DNA of 64,000 nt from Colletotrichum lupini (GCF_023278565.1 NC_064673.1:1674001-1738000), one strand, 5' to 3'. Numbered from the stretch's first letter, positions 37,743-50,416 are shown. Made by a program: numbers and translations. Notes: a model not told the origin generated them from the letters alone.

Positions 37743-38060
37743 AGTTAATTTTTAATCGCGGGCCGGCTATAAAAAAGTCGTTTAATAAAAAAGCTACTCG
37801 GGGCGACGGTAAAAGGCTAGTTACTTAAGTAGTTCTATTAATTAACGTATTTTAATATAGTAAACGTCGACCTCTCGTAAGTAATAAAGGGCTACGATTA
37901 CTTAATTCCGTACGGTATTCGAGAATCGCCCCCTTTTTCGTCTACTTTTATAAAGTTAATTAATACGAATCTCCTATCCCGTACGGTATTAAAAAGTCGT
38001 CTTTTTTATATAATAAAATACTTTACTAATTTACGATAATAGAATTTAATTACTAATTAG

Positions 38061-38262
38061 TATTAGTATCCCTATTATAAGGTAGTTAGTTCGAACCGTA
38101 GTTAACGAAGAGATTAATTAAACTATATAAATATCTACGTAGTTATAAAAAGGAGGTTCTAACCGTAGGTTAGGCTAGCTATAATAATCGTAAATAGGGC
38201 CCCTAATTAGCCCCTGCGCAGTCGGCCGTACGCCGCGGTCGAATTAGACTTCTAATCCGACA
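38061..38262 (-). repeat. LTR, right end of Copia copy 3 (5' LTR)
   Basis: Inner start TATTAGTATCC is mutated; outer end CTAATCCGACA is not. Its outermost ten bases supply the new stop codon of the truncated NLR frame (TAG at 38254-38252 on the minus strand). Confidence 0.9.
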
Positions 38263-40093
38263 GTTTCGTCAGGTCCTTGGGCAGGGACTCCACGCGACTG
38301 TAAAGAGTGTCCACATCATCGTAGTTGTCGAGACCTCGTTTGAGACTGTTCAAGACAAGAACGACCCAGACAAAGACCCCTTCAGCTTTTTTACAGATAA
38401 GTCCGGATAAATCATCCGTCCCACCATATTCGAGGTCAATTTCCATAGCCTCAAGGCGTTCTCGCGCAAGCAAGTGAATATCTCGACTGGTCAGATCCTG
38501 GATCTTGAGCATCGGAAATTTTTCAAGGAAGCGCTTCAAGGCTGGCTCAGGGCGGCTGGAAAGACAGACTTTGACTTGATTTGTGGAGACAAGCTCGTCA
38601 ATGAGGCCCAGAAGTCGGTCAACTCCGTTGTCCGGTGTATCAGCAACTTCATCCAAGCCATCCAAAAGCACCACGTATTTGCAGGGTGACTCTCGTATTA
38701 AATCCAAAAGGGTTTTCTCAAGTTCTTTTGCAGTCCAGTCTGTGTCTGAATCCTTCGTTGATGCTTTCGGTTGTCTCTCTAAGACTTGCATTGCATGGCT
38801 CTTTCCAAGAGCCAGGACTTGATGAAGCAGAGAGCAGAGTAAGCCTTTGATACTTTGTTGCATAAGAGTACCAGGTCTCCACAGATAATGAGAAATACAG
38901 TGGGATGCTGAATTGCAGCATTCCATGGTTCTACTATTCTTTTCAATGTATTTCATGAGTGTGCTTTTCCCCGAACCTGGTTTGCCACTAATCCAGTATG
39001 TCTTCTGGGTGTCATCTTTCAACCAGTCGACGAAGCTATCCCAGGGACGAGGCACGGAGTAGCTGACACCGCCAGAACCCTCCGATAATTCGGATGGCTC
39101 ATTGGACTTGATGCTAGACGTTTCGACGTTGACGGGCTCATCGCTGTATGCGCTAGAGTTGCCTTCCGTAGAATACTCCGACTCCGAGTCGCTGAGATAC
39201 ATCGAATCGCTGAAGATCCATCGAAAGGTTCTTGGATGCGATTCCGAAACCTGATTTCTTCGTTCATTCATTCCAGGATACTTTAGACTTTTCAAAAGCT
39301 GCTGATAGGCCTGCTCTTTGGCCTTTGAGTCCTCTCTGGACGCCATCCTCTGTGAAAAAGTATCCTGGACATCCTGGGCAGATGATAAAACATGATTCTT
39401 GATAGAAATCTCATGATTAGAAAGCTTGAGGGACACGTGTGACTTGATTTCGTTCTGCGTCTGCGAGGATTCCATGGTGACGTGGTCTTGAATTCCCTTC
39501 GTTTGTGTCTCAATGGCATTTCGAAGGATGCTATTCGAAGCCGCATGGTCTGTGATGAATTGCTGGAGCTCTTGGCTCAGATCTGAAAAGCCCTTGTTGT
39601 TCGCTTGGTAGAGTGCTTCTACTCTGGCGAACAGACGCTCGAGAATCGACGTGTCCATGACTTTCTGCGCGTCATCCAGATTCCCTTTGAGTCTCTCAAG
39701 TCTCCTCTTCCGCCACAGTATCTTTGGCGCAGCGACCAGCGCTCTAAGTTTGCCTGGCTGACTAGGAGACAAAAACTTCATCTCCTCCTCCAAATCTCTG
39801 GCATTTTTGACACACTTGGCGGCAAGGTCGAGAAGTCGCTTCTCCATTGTCGGTGCTCTAGTGGCAGCGGCAGTGGGAGCAGCAGTAGCAACGGGCGTCG
39901 GACGTTTACCCAAGGACTTCTCCAAACCATCGCACACGGCTTTGAGACTCTCGGCGTGTTCAGAGAGACCGGGTTCGGGGGAGCCGCTCTCGTGGATCCG
40001 TCGACACATCGAGATGGCCTCGTGGCCGAAGCTGATGAGCTGCATGACGTTGCAGGCGAGGCTCAGGCCCGCGATGCCTTCGAGGCCGGACAT
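38252..40093 (-). pseudogene. NLR-like (NACHT) gene, N-terminal half truncated by Copia
   Basis: The frame from ATG 40093 gives 613 residues; the last few come from the LTR (LTK then LSD and stop). Residues 1-150 match the helical N-terminal domain common to fungal STAND proteins (GLSLACNVMQLISFG). About 170-260 is a long amphipathic helix with many Gln, His and Ser. The NACHT P-loop is SGKPGSGKST with Lys376; Walker B is LLDGLDE with Asp478. Family members are NTP-driven switches used in non-self recognition and programmed cell death in fungi. The insertion falls after codon 610 plus one base, just after the NACHT domain. Removing the element and one GTTTC gives 1184 residues in frame with 29687-31410. 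The truncated product keeps effector-type and NACHT parts but loses everything downstream. Confidence 0.88.
38263..38267. repeat. Target-site duplication GTTTC, right
   Basis: Partner of 31411-31415; on the coding strand GAAAC covers the Lys codon and the first base of the next Leu codon. Confidence 0.92.
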
Positions 40094-40662
40094 GGCGGGC
40101 CGTTCCTGGTGACTAGCCCAGTAGGTGAGGTAGGATAGTTTTTGAGCAAGGTAAAATCAAAAGGTTGTCGGTTGCCAGGATCGTCTGAGTTGTCGATCCG
40201 TGTGGTTTACGCTGAGGGATTTGAGCAAAGAGGCAACAGACGACGATGAGGCACCCAGAGACAGGCAAAACGAGACGATGCAGAAGGGAAGATTGACGTG
40301 GCAGGGAAGTTGGGAGGGGCGTTGGTTGGGTGCGTTTACTTGGCGAGACGCAGCCTGATTGTGATATGGCAAGTTCGACTGCATTGGAGGAACCGCGCCT
40401 CCCTCGTGATCTGCCGCGCATTCAGACACGCCCAATCAAGTTCAAGTTGCTCATGCATTGCCGGATTGGACGAGGTGAGTTGCACTGCAATTTTCACAAC
40501 GAGAGACTCGTGATTGGAGATTTCGATGAGCAGCTCTGAGCTTCATTATACATCTAAGGTAGTCCAATACTCCCAGTGATATCAACCCAGCCAGCAAATA
40601 AGTTACTAACCAAACGCCATGTATCTCATGCCTCCCTTCTACCGTAACAACTCTTTGGTCAT
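40094..40662. other. NLR upstream region and guanine deaminase 3' flank
   Basis: Tandem minus-strand genes share this 569-bp gap. It should hold the NLR promoter and the guanine deaminase terminator. Short frames here show no recognised domain. Confidence 0.45.
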
Positions 40663-42254
40663 CTACTTCCTCGAATGCACCATCCGCCCCTTGACCCAAA
40701 CCATCTTGGTATTCCGATCATCCCCATTAAACACCCACTTCGCAACCCGATTCTCCCAGCTCTCCCACCCAAACACATCAACATTCCCATCCTCCTCCTG
40801 CTCCCCATCCTCATCGACAACAGGCAACCCAATAAGCTGCGCATCCCACTGCAAACCAACCTCAAACCCGCCAACCTTCCCGCCCAAGCCAACAACTTTG
40901 GCACCGCCCTTCGTACCGAGATACAGCACCTCCTCAACCGTCAACTTAGCCCTCTCCTTCTCCTCCCCCTTCAGCCCCATCGCAACATGCCTCGACACCA
41001 ACGCAGCCTGCCTCGCCGCCTCGAGTATACTAGGACTATACCCGCCGCTCATATCCGTCCCCAACCCGACATCGATCCCCTTATCCCACAACCACCTCAC
41101 CCTCGCCGCACCGCTCGTGATGGAGCTGTTACTACACGGACAATGCGACACCTTCGCGCCCCGCTCCGCAATCGTATCCGCCTCCTTCTCCGACAAATGA
41201 ATCGCGTGCGCGAGCACCATCCTCTCCCCCAACAGCCCATGGCTGTCATACACATCCGTATAACTCTCCGCCTCGGGGAACAACTCCTTCACAAGCTCAA
41301 TCTCCCCCTCATTCTCCGAAATATGCGTCTGCGCGAGCACATCCAACTCCCGCTGCAACCCCGCCAGTCCCCTCATCGCCTCCCCCGAACAAGCCGGCGC
41401 GAACCGCGGCGTCAGCACCGGCGCGACGAGCTCAAAGCCCGGGTCGATGCGCCGGATATGCTCCACGCTCTCCCTCGTCTTGCGCAGCGAGTCGGCCGCG
41501 GACTCGTCCTTGTAGTAGTCCGGGCACAACCCTTCGCGGTCCATGCATACCCGCCCGACGAACGCCCGCTGGCCGAGGGCGAGGCAGATGTCGGCGAGGA
41601 GGTTCGTTGCGGCGACGTCGATTGTGGCGTAGTATGCCGAGGTGGTGGTGCCGTGGGCGAGGGTGCGTTTCACGCAGGCCGTGTAGACGCGTTTTGCCTT
41701 TTTCTGGTCGGCGAGGGAGGATTCGAGGGGGAAGGTGTAGGTGTTTAGCCAGTCGAGGAGGGTTGATTTGCCAAAGATGCCGACGTTGGGGTATTGTGAT
41801 GCGTGGACGTGGGTATCTGGTGGTGGGGCTGGTTAGCTCTGGGTACGATGTCTCACTACGGGCGGGAGAGCATCCCGAGACAGATGATCATTATCCCGGG
41901 CGCACGAAGAGAAAGAAGGGGTCTGAACATACCAATGAACCCAGGAAAGAAAAACTGCCCCTCCTTGCCAACACAAACCTCGACATCGCCAGCTGCCCAC
42001 CCCAAGCGCGGCAGAACCTCCGCCTCGGCCTTCTTCAAACCGCACTCCGCTTCCACAGCAACAATCGTTCCCGCGGCATCGACGCAGACGGCCGCACCGT
42101 GGAGGTACTCGAGCTGCTCCTTTGTCTTTGAGTGGATGAAGGAGCCGAGGAAGAGCTTATTGCGCGGCTGCGGTTGCGCTTGCGTGGGAGTGTGAGTTTC
42201 GGTTGATGTTGCGCCGGCGGCGGCGGGCGGTAGGTCCCTGATCATGTCGCCCAT
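40663..42254 (-). CDS. GUD1: Guanine deaminase
   Basis: Exon 1 (42254-41933) and exon 2 (41816-40663) flank a 116-bp intron (GTATGT donor, CAG acceptor); together they encode 491 residues. The enzyme converts guanine to xanthine and ammonia in cytosolic purine catabolism and salvage. The amidohydrolase zinc motif is PGFIDTHVHASQYPN (His110, His112), and the intron splits the Asp108 codon just before it. Further motifs are THISENEGEI (about 270), LAHAIHL (about 311), HCPCSNSSI and GLGTDMSGGYSPS (about 361, with the metal-linked Asp). All fit the guanine deaminase branch rather than cytosine deaminase or chlorohydrolases. The N-terminal 30 residues are Pro/Ala/Thr-rich and probably variable. 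Confidence 0.93.
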
Positions 42255-44019
42255 TATGCTATTGCTATTCGTCTACTGGCTTGACCAGAGTCGATATTGA
42301 GACTCTCTAAAGAAAAGTGTCCAAATGAAGGTTCGGTGGTAGACTATATCGCAGGTGGCCGTGACGTCGGGATACTCTGTCTTCGGTTGTCGTCGGCAGA
42401 GTCGGCGGCGGTTGAAACGAAAATCCCCACCACGTTGCTCTCTCCGTCTTCTTTGTTTCCAATTCCCCGTGTGCTTCAAAAGGCGCAGGTGATCGCTAAT
42501 GCTGAGAATTCCCTCTCACCGAGGATACCACAGAACGATGGACCGGAATGGCAATTGCTGGGTCAATGCCCTCAAATGACAGCAGTCACGGGATGAACGT
42601 TGCAAAAGGTGGTACGGAGAGGATGAGGTAAGTGAGGTAAGGCAGAAAAGGTGAAAGATGGGTATCGTCTCTTCGGTTCAAATTTCCCAAAACCCCTCTC
42701 TTCAAACGCAAAAGCAAAGCGAAGGGAAAAGAAAAGGAAAAGAAGGGGGACACGGTAGATATATGCGGTGCAACAGATGACGCGAAGCCAAAGAAAGCAT
42801 GTGCTTCGTCCTTTTTGTCAAGGTCAAGGTAAACGTAGTTCGCCCGGCGGCCGTCTCCTTCCACGTTCGGGTCTCCCCAGGATGCCACCCCCCAATTTAC
42901 CCCTCCAAGAGATAAGACGCGGAATACGGAGACGGACTGATTGACAGGGGATGGGCCCGACTCGACGGGACTAAGTGTCAAAGCAAAGAAGCTTTCCTCT
43001 CTGAGCGTAGCTGGATGTGACTACCTAAACCAACAACAGGAACAAAATTGTCCTAGTCCGAAAGTCTAGAATTGGGATTTGTTGGGTTACAATTGCATAC
43101 CAGTCTTCTCGAGGTGCGGAACTGCGACCCCAAACTGCTGCCAAACACCACCAATGCGCGCCCCGCCCCCCACTTCGCAACGCACCGGCCGCACGTCGTA
43201 CGGCGCTCGCCGCTGGCCGACCGCAGCTCTCATCCCCCTCGGCTTGACTCCATCCGGATAGCTCTCCAGCATTCCCACCATAGCTCTTCCAATCCACATC
43301 ACCCCCGTTCCTCGGCCCTTCCAAGTCACGCCTCGATCTATTCAAGCCACCGCCTGATAAGTTTGATAAGCATCCTTTGTTCGTCAGGGCGGCACGGCAT
43401 GGCCATGTCTTACTCTTGGGACACTCTTGGATAGGCTGATTATCGCAAAACCACATGGTCCTCCACCGCCATTCCGACTCTTCCCAAAGTCATAATGTTC
43501 TCATCTTCCCCTCGAGACGGGTAGTCGAACCCGTCCCGCCCTTCCGTCCGCATGCTGCGCCAGTCGGGAGAAGCATCAGTGTTCCGGGTCCCTGCAGTCA
43601 CTCTTCGTAGATCCCCGCTGTCAAAATAGCTGCTGTGCTTGCCAGCTGCCACTAGCTTTCCAGTCATCAGTCATTGTATCACCCTCTGCCTTGTTTGCCC
43701 GTCAGACAAAGCAATGCCATCGGACATTTTATCACACGCCTCTCGGAAACTTTACACAGCTTGTTGAACCTTGGTTGCTCTATTTCTCTTCTTGTGCCAC
43801 AATTAAAACTCTAGAATAATGAACGCCCCAAACATTTCATGTAATGACCAAACACAAAGCTTTCTAAAACGCAGCATGATAAAACAGTCATCAAGAAACC
43901 ACATCCCTAATTGGTACAACGCTTACGCCGTCTAGAGTCATTCAATGCCCTCCTCCTTCTTTTTATCATTCGTTATACCGTAGCCCGATTGCTCCTTCTG
44001 TCAAGTGCGCATACACAGC
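42255..44019. other. Intergenic region between guanine deaminase and FAS1
   Basis: Contains the guanine deaminase promoter and the FAS1 3' flank. Several short frames (such as 43025-43456) are not supported by any domain. A tRNA-like T-arm (GGGTTCGACTACCCG on the minus strand near 43515-43535) is not part of a full cloverleaf. No gene supported. Confidence 0.45.
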
Positions 44020-47000
44020 CTATGCTGCGGCACCAGGGCCCTCGTGCTCACCAGCGAGGCCATTGACTCCGTTGGGGCCAGGGCCGTCCTGGGTGTACTG
44101 ATCCCAGTTCGCCAAGATTTGAGCAATCTTGGGCGAGTTGGTCAGCTTGTAGACATCCTCAAAGTATTCCTTGGTGATGGCGAAAGGCTTCGCTGTCACG
44201 TTGGGGATGTATTTGCCGACAAGCTTGGCAGGGTCGATCGTCGTCTTGTTGATCTTCTTGAGAAGGAACGATCTGAAAGGCTTGACGCCAGACCGCAGGA
44301 AGGTCGAGTGGAAAGGCACATCGATACCGCGGAGAGGAATCGTCGCGAAGCCACGCTGGAGCTCCAGGGGCGTGGGCTTCTTGAGGGTAGCCTCGGCGCT
44401 GCCCTTGATGATCTCCTTGAGAGCACCCTTGGCCTCGTCGATGTTGCCACGCATCTCCTCAATGTCAATCTTCTGTTGCTTGAGGAAGTTGGTGACGCCA
44501 GTGAGGGTGTCGAGCGCGCGCAGGTCACCAGCAGCCACGTACTGCATGTTGGCAATGTTGTAGTTGACAATCTCAAGGAGCCAGCCAGTCTCCTCAGAGA
44601 TGCAGTCGACAACGAACTGCAGAGCCTCCTCGTTGAAAGTCTTGGAGATTCTGCTCGGGTTGATGGCGCACATGGAGTAGTTGGATCGGCCAGCGGCGTC
44701 ACGCTCGACAGCGACTTGCATGGTCAAGCCACGGTAGAAGACGACCGACACCAAACTCTCAATGGGCATGACCTCGGCCAAGGCGGCGAGGGCAGAGTAC
44801 TCACCCAGGGAGTGACCGGCGAAAGTGCAGTCACGGGGAACAAGACCCTTTGACTTCATGTCCTCAAAGCTAGCCTTCTCCATGAGGGTAAGGGCAGGCT
44901 GAGTGAACTGAGTGGCGGACAGCAGGCCAGTGGGCGAGCGGTAGGTGTAAGAGGTGGTCTTCTCGTCAATCTCCTTGAAGATGCGCTCAGACTTGATGCT
45001 TCCATCGGCGGCAACGGTCTCGAAGGTCATGGCCATGTAGTTCTGGCGGATGGCCTTGCCGCGAGGGCCGCCGAAGTAAACGGTAAGCTCCTTCGGGTTG
45101 TTCTTGACAATGTTGGTGATGGAGAAGCCGTAGTTGTCCAGGAGGTACTTGTCGGCACGGTCCCAGACGTCCTTGGCGACGTCACTGCTAGCGTAGAGCT
45201 CCATACCCATGCCCTGCTCCTGGGAACCTTGACCGGTGAAGACGTAGGCAGTCACAGGCTGCTCAACCTCGGCCTCACCGAGAAGAACCTTCTCCTCAGT
45301 CTCCTTGTTGCTGGCCTCGACCTTGATAATCTTGCGGCCAGAAACCATACCAACGTGCTGAAGCTTGACCTGAAGGTCGTCGTTGGGGAGGACCATGCCA
45401 ACCAGAGAAGCGTGGAAGCTGCGGACACGACCAATGTTGTTCTCAGCAGCCCAGGTTTCAACCAAGCTACGGACGGCAGCGCTGGAGTACATGCCGTGAG
45501 TAATGGTGCCGGGGAGGGCAGCGTAGTTGGCAAACACGCGAGAAACGTGAATGGGGTTGTAGTCACCGGAGACACGAGCGTAGTTCTCGTTAGTGGCAGG
45601 GGCGCGAAGCTGCAGAGGGGTACGACCGCTGAGAGGGATGGGGTTCTCAAAGTGGAGGGGCTGGTCGAGAGGGGCACCAGTGCGCTCGAGGTAGTCAACA
45701 ACGGGGTTGCCGTTGGACTGGCCGGCCTCGTAATCAACGCTGGCGACCTGGATGATCTCCTTGGTGGGGAGCTCAAGAAGAACCTGGCCCTGAGTGGAGA
45801 CGCTGCTGTACATCGTCTTGGTCTTGTAGCGGTAGAAGCTCTGAAGACGGAAGGTAAGCGTCTGTCCGAGGAGGTCGAGGTCGCGGGGCAGGTCATCAGT
45901 GTTGAACCACTGCTTCGACTTAAGAACAGCAACGTCCTTGCTGGTGGCCAAGTGAAGCTGGATGGGCGTCTCCATCTTGCGCTGGAAGGTGTTCTCGTAG
46001 TCGGTGTAAGCACCGCGGTACAGGAACTGGGAGGTGACGTCCATGACAGCCTCACCATCGCGGTAGATGGTACCGCAGACCTCAACCATCTTACCAGACT
46101 CCTGGTTGATGACGGCGTTGATCTGAGCGGTGGTGGAGACCTCATCGCCCTTCTTAAGAGGCTCAGCACCAGGCTTCATGCGGAACTCATTGGACAAGTG
46201 AACAAGCTTGAGCAGGTCACCGTCAATGGTGCGAGGGAAGATGGGCTTGGTGATGGCCTTCCAGCCAACGACGATGGCGAAATCCATGGGAGCGTAAACA
46301 GTCTTGCCGGGACGCTCAACGAAGGCCTCGCCAGTGTTGCCAACGGCGTGGATGAAGTCGTTGATGCTCTCACCGGTGATGGTGGCCTTGCCACCGTCGA
46401 ACTTACTGCTAACATCGGCATCGAGGTTGAAGGTCTCGTCACCGAACCACGCACGCCAGTAGAATTCCTTGATGCGGTCGTTGCGACCCTCCATGACTTC
46501 GTGGATCGGGGCGTAACCGGCCTCAGGGTGGTAGGTGAACTTGAGAGGCAGAGCAACAGGCTTGCCAAGAGCAGTGGTGTCCTTGATCATGTTGACAACG
46601 ATCTCGTTCTTGCCCTCCAGCTTGACCTCGATGACATCAACGTACTGGTTGTGGCGAGGCTGCTCCTTGACAATGATCTTGGTGTTCTTCGCATCCTTGG
46701 GGTTGTGGATCTCAACGAAGAGACCGCGGGTGGGTGCGAAGATACGCTTGAGAGGGTTGGTCTGGAACTTTTGGCCCTGAACAACAACCTCAGAGGTCAA
46801 AAGAGCGTGGCGCCAGCTGCGATCGGGACCGGCAAGCAGGGCCAGCCATGCATCGAGGCTAGGAAGGGTCGCGGAAGGCGAGGTGGAGAGGCGGTAGGTG
46901 TTCTTGTGGGCATCATCGTAGGAGACGGTGAGGCCATCGACATCCTCGACAGGGATCTCAGTCTCGATGAGCTTGCCACCAAAGTACTCAATGGTAGGAA

Positions 47001-50000
47001 TGGCCTTCTTCTCGCCCTTGTAAAGGTCTCTGGTCAAGTACTCAACGTGCGTCTTGTGAATTCCATCAAGGATGTCCTTGATGGGCTCGTCAATGACCTT
47101 GGAGAACTTGACAGCAGTAGGTCCCTGGAGAATGCAGGTACGTCCAACATCCTGGCCAATGACGGCGCCGAGGTCCTCAGACTGCCAGAGGGAGTCCTTC
47201 TTGAAGTAGAAGTCAAAGTTCTCATCCAGGGTAGGGATGAACGTGACAGGCTTCTGAATGGGACGGAGGCAGAGCATCAAGAAGTGCTGGACATCCTGGG
47301 CGTTGATGAGCTGAGTCTCGGCGTCAGGGTAGTGCGAGAGAATCTTCTCAACAGTCTCGTAAGGAGTCTGGAGGTCCTTGAAGTCCTGCAGCTGAGCGAC
47401 CTGGCCAGGCTTGGAGGTGAAGCGCTCCTCAACACGGCGGATGAAGTCACCAGTGAGTCTGATGAAGGTGGGGTCGATCCAGCGCTGCTCGTGACGGATG
47501 TAAAGCAAGTCAACCATGCGGCGGACAACCTCGCCGTAGGTCATGTCCTCCAAATCGACAGCCTGGCCAGCACGGTTGCGACCGAACCAAACCTTCTGGA
47601 AGTCGTCGTTGAGCTTCTTGACAATGTAGTCGCGGTTCTTCTTCAGCTCAGCGACGCGCTTCTCCTTAGGGAGGGAGAAGATCTTCTTGTCCATCTCAGC
47701 CCAGAAGAGGACACCACGAGTAGCAAGCTTGTGAATAGGCTCGCCCATCTCAGACAGAACAGTAACGACACCACCGGTAGGTCCAGTGTAGGACTTCTCC
47801 CACTCGCTGTCTTCAACACCAGGGGCGTCGATGATGGCCTGCTTGGCAGCAGGGCTAGTCTTGGCCTCCTTGGCGACCATCATGCGACTACCGAAGAGAG
47901 TACCGTCGAAGGGCATGGGAGGGTAGCCGTAGCTCTTGGACCATTCACCAGTGAGGTACGGGTAGGTATCCTCGGCACCACCGAAACCACTGCCAGCAAC
48001 CAGGATGATGTTCTCCTGGCGACGAATGCGAGGGTACATGGTGAGAATAGGCTGGTGGAAATCCTCGTAAGAGTGGTGACCACCTCCACGACCACCAGTC
48101 CACTGCAAGAGCACGGGGAAGGTTGGGTTGGCCTTGGCGATGTTGATGACAGCTTGGATAGCGTCGACGGAGCCGGGCTTGAAGCTGATGTGCTTGAGAC
48201 CCAAGGTGTCGATGTACTCCTGGGCAACCTCGACGGAAGGAACACCAGCGCCGATGGTCAGGCCCTCAATGGGAACACCCTCAGCTCTGAGTCTCCCGAG
48301 CATGGGGATTTGCCATTGCATGGCACGGGGGTTGACGTAGATCAAGTTGACACCGATACCACGTCCAGCCGGGATGGCACCCTCAATCTTTCGCAAAGCG
48401 GCGGTCATCATGTTGGGGTCGAAGTAGCCACCACCGGCCAACTCGATGTGGTAGCCAGCGTTCATGGTGGCAGCGACGAAGTCCCAGGGGACCGTGCAAG
48501 GAGTCATACCAGCGACGACGATGGGAGGAAGACCCAAAAGTCTGCTCATCTTAGTATCGACGTAGGTATCGCCGTTAGATGTGGTGACCAAGCGAGGACC
48601 GAACTCCTTAACCCAGTCCACAGCGTATCTGACCGCGTGCTCCTCGTCACGGTCAAAGAGCTCGGGCTTGTAGCCGACCTCCGTGATGGAGCCATCAACG
48701 GAGCCAGCGAGGATAACGCGAACACCAGTACCCTCCTTGTTTCGGCTGGTGAGAACACCAAGACCAGAAATACCGCCAGGACCAAAGTCAAGGACGTGGG
48801 TGGCCTGAGGGAAGACGGTGGCCTTCTCCCAGTTGACGGGGTCTCTGGTGATGAGACGAATGAGGGTAGGGACAATGTTGCTGTCGCCGGCCTCACGGAG
48901 ATCCTTGCCAGTGTTGGTGTCGAAGACCGCAGTGCCCAGAGACTTGGAGGGGATCTTGATGTTCTTCAAGTCCTCGTCAATGAGCTCCGTCGCCTCAGCA
49001 AGATACTTGCTGTGGAAGGGTGCAGTGATGGGCAGGAAGCGGTGAACGAAGCGGAGCTTTCGCTGGGTGTGGGGGATACGGTTCTGGTCCAGGCCCGTGG
49101 GAGCCTTGACCTTGCGAAGCTGCGCGTTGAGACCGTACAAGGAAATGGGAGGACCCGTGACAACCAGGTTGCGCGGGCTGTTGATCAGGGAGATGGAGAT
49201 ATGGCGATCGGCGGGCAGGTACTTGTTGGTTGCATCAATGTGCTTCTGGACCTCAGCCTGAGAGAGGTCTCTGATGCTAAGCATGGGTGTGGGGGTACCC
49301 TCGCCGTTGTCGGCCGACTCTCTCAGCATGGTGGGCGTCAACGAGGTGCGGGGGAACACCTGCTGGCTGCGGGCACCGATCCAGAAGAGAATGGTGAGCG
49401 CAGAAGGGGCAAGCTCCTTCCATGACTCCCAGGACTCGGCAGCGGCAGTGATGGCAGCGAGCACAATGCCCTGGGAGTGACCAGTCGTACCACTGATCTG
49501 GTCGCGGAGCAGACCAGGGTGAACACCCAACACCTTGCAAGTGACCTCGTAGTGCGCAAGCTGAACGAGACCAATCAAGGGGAAGCTGACGGGCGCTGAG
49601 ATGAGGTAGTCGACATCGGGGGTCGCGTCCTCGCTCTCAAGCCATCTCATGATATCCAAGCCCTTGGGGTAAAGCTTCTCAGCCTCGGGGTGCTTGGACA
49701 GGTTCTGAAGGAGCTCGGCAGCGTTCAAAATAAGCTCGCCGACGAAGGGGTTGTAGGTCTTGTAGATCTCGCGCAACTCCTCGAAGTACTCCTCGATGTT
49801 GCCCTGACCGCCGAAAATGGTGTAGATATCGGCGGAGCCATCATCGGATGCGCGGAAGAGCGCAGATCCGTAGGCCTTGATGGAGCGACCAGTGGTCTGT
49901 CTGGCTTGGTAGTAGCTGCGGATGACGACCAACTTCTTGGCGTCAATGCCGGGCAGCGTGGCAGCGAGGGCGTGAACCTCGTTGCCTTGGAGGTAGCCGC

Positions 50001-50331
50001 GCTCGAACTCGTTAAGGACGAGCTTCAGAACCTCCTCGTAAGAGCCTGACTCGTCATCCTCGCCCTTCTCGACCTCGTCGGCGACGAAGCCCATGTATCT
50101 TGCGACCAGCTCTGCAACGGATGAAGGCTCGTCATCCTGAGCAAGCTCATCTGTGGCGGTGGGGAGAGTGGCATTGAAGCGGTCCTTCAATTGAGAGGCG
50201 TGGAAGTGCAGGGCGGTCGGTACGAGGAGGGAGGTCTCGAGAGAACCGTGGCGGAGAGTGAGAGGTCGCAGAGAAGCGTTGGATCGAGGGGTAGAAACGC
50301 CCGTTTGAGGGCCTGTTCCAGTGCCGTACAT
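44020..50331 (-). CDS. FAS1: Fatty acid synthase beta subunit
   Basis: A single exon of 2103 residues from Met 50331 ([11 protein letters not shown]). An in-frame Met nine codons upstream (50358, MIPPKTVIT) is possible, but MYGTGTG is the usual family start. The chain carries acetyltransferase (GHSQG, Ser286), then FMN-dependent enoyl reductase (from about 597, [13 protein letters not shown], later GGRGGGHHS). Next come double-hotdog dehydratase (GDYNPIH, about 1590) and malonyl/palmitoyl transferase (FTGQGSQ about 1694, GHSLGEY with Ser1841). With the alpha chain it forms the cytosolic fungal alpha6beta6 barrel that makes palmitoyl- and stearoyl-CoA from acetyl- and malonyl-CoA. Order and length match yeast Fas1. 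It diverges from FAS2 across 6.2 kb, which suggests shared control. Confidence 0.97.
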   Translation of the reverse strand: MYGTGTGPQTGVSTPRSNASLRPLTLRHGSLETSLLVPTALHFHASQLKDRFNATLPTATDELAQDDEPSSVAELVARYMGFVADEVEKGEDDESGSYEEVLKLVLNEFERGYLQGNEVHALAATLPGIDAKKLVVIRSYYQARQTTGRSIKAYGSALFRASDDGSADIYTIFGGQGNIEEYFEELREIYKTYNPFVGELILNAAELLQNLSKHPEAEKLYPKGLDIMRWLESEDATPDVDYLISAPVSFPLIGLVQLAHYEVTCKVLGVHPGLLRDQISGTTGHSQGIVLAAITAAAESWESWKELAPSALTILFWIGARSQQVFPRTSLTPTMLRESADNGEGTPTPMLSIRDLSQAEVQKHIDATNKYLPADRHISISLINSPRNLVVTGPPISLYGLNAQLRKVKAPTGLDQNRIPHTQRKLRFVHRFLPITAPFHSKYLAEATELIDEDLKNIKIPSKSLGTAVFDTNTGKDLREAGDSNIVPTLIRLITRDPVNWEKATVFPQATHVLDFGPGGISGLGVLTSRNKEGTGVRVILAGSVDGSITEVGYKPELFDRDEEHAVRYAVDWVKEFGPRLVTTSNGDTYVDTKMSRLLGLPPIVVAGMTPCTVPWDFVAATMNAGYHIELAGGGYFDPNMMTAALRKIEGAIPAGRGIGVNLIYVNPRAMQWQIPMLGRLRAEGVPIEGLTIGAGVPSVEVAQEYIDTLGLKHISFKPGSVDAIQAVINIAKANPTFPVLLQWTGGRGGGHHSYEDFHQPILTMYPRIRRQENIILVAGSGFGGAEDTYPYLTGEWSKSYGYPPMPFDGTLFGSRMMVAKEAKTSPAAKQAIIDAPGVEDSEWEKSYTGPTGGVVTVLSEMGEPIHKLATRGVLFWAEMDKKIFSLPKEKRVAELKKNRDYIVKKLNDDFQKVWFGRNRAGQAVDLEDMTYGEVVRRMVDLLYIRHEQRWIDPTFIRLTGDFIRRVEERFTSKPGQVAQLQDFKDLQTPYETVEKILSHYPDAETQLINAQDVQHFLMLCLRPIQKPVTFIPTLDENFDFYFKKDSLWQSEDLGAVIGQDVGRTCILQGPTAVKFSKVIDEPIKDILDGIHKTHVEYLTRDLYKGEKKAIPTIEYFGGKLIETEIPVEDVDGLTVSYDDAHKNTYRLSTSPSATLPSLDAWLALLAGPDRSWRHALLTSEVVVQGQKFQTNPLKRIFAPTRGLFVEIHNPKDAKNTKIIVKEQPRHNQYVDVIEVKLEGKNEIVVNMIKDTTALGKPVALPLKFTYHPEAGYAPIHEVMEGRNDRIKEFYWRAWFGDETFNLDADVSSKFDGGKATITGESINDFIHAVGNTGEAFVERPGKTVYAPMDFAIVVGWKAITKPIFPRTIDGDLLKLVHLSNEFRMKPGAEPLKKGDEVSTTAQINAVINQESGKMVEVCGTIYRDGEAVMDVTSQFLYRGAYTDYENTFQRKMETPIQLHLATSKDVAVLKSKQWFNTDDLPRDLDLLGQTLTFRLQSFYRYKTKTMYSSVSTQGQVLLELPTKEIIQVASVDYEAGQSNGNPVVDYLERTGAPLDQPLHFENPIPLSGRTPLQLRAPATNENYARVSGDYNPIHVSRVFANYAALPGTITHGMYSSAAVRSLVETWAAENNIGRVRSFHASLVGMVLPNDDLQVKLQHVGMVSGRKIIKVEASNKETEEKVLLGEAEVEQPVTAYVFTGQGSQEQGMGMELYASSDVAKDVWDRADKYLLDNYGFSITNIVKNNPKELTVYFGGPRGKAIRQNYMAMTFETVAADGSIKSERIFKEIDEKTTSYTYRSPTGLLSATQFTQPALTLMEKASFEDMKSKGLVPRDCTFAGHSLGEYSALAALAEVMPIESLVSVVFYRGLTMQVAVERDAAGRSNYSMCAINPSRISKTFNEEALQFVVDCISEETGWLLEIVNYNIANMQYVAAGDLRALDTLTGVTNFLKQQKIDIEEMRGNIDEAKGALKEIIKGSAEATLKKPTPLELQRGFATIPLRGIDVPFHSTFLRSGVKPFRSFLLKKINKTTIDPAKLVGKYIPNVTAKPFAITKEYFEDVYKLTNSPKIAQILANWDQYTQDGPGPNGVNGLAGEHEGPGAAA

Positions 50332-50416
50332 GGTGATGACGGTTTTTGGGGGTATCAAGAATGGGTGTGAAGTTTTTTCGTGCTATGAATGGAGCTTTGC
50401 TCGCCACGTTTGTTAG

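Larger units (their letters stand above)
31416..38262 (-). mobile_element. Ty1/Copia LTR retrotransposon, copy 3, inserted in an NLR gene
   Basis: A 6847-bp element of the same family as copies 1 and 2, with 202-bp LTRs and a perfect GTTTC duplication. The pyrimidine run just inside the left LTR (about 31620-31638) puts its polypurine tract on the minus strand. It therefore lies in the same orientation as the host gene. It is about 330 bp longer than the other copies because of an extra block at 37410-37742 in the Gag-proximal region. RIP damage is complete, and no frame survives. Confidence 0.93.

Noticed and set aside
40675..41748. 357-codon plus-strand frame over guanine deaminase
   Set aside because: Antisense shadow of guanine deaminase, which has clear catalytic motifs on the other strand.
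43505..43580. Possible minus-strand tRNA (T-arm GGGTTCGACTACCCG, GCGCAGCATG D-arm-like)
   Set aside because: Total length is too short, the anticodon arm is missing, and the acceptor ends pair poorly. A tRNAscan-SE run would settle it.
45229..49425. 1398-codon open frame on the strand opposite FAS1
   Set aside because: It is the antisense shadow of FAS1, kept open by strong codon bias. Its composition (Leu/Val/Gly/Asp-rich, no domain) is typical of antisense translation.
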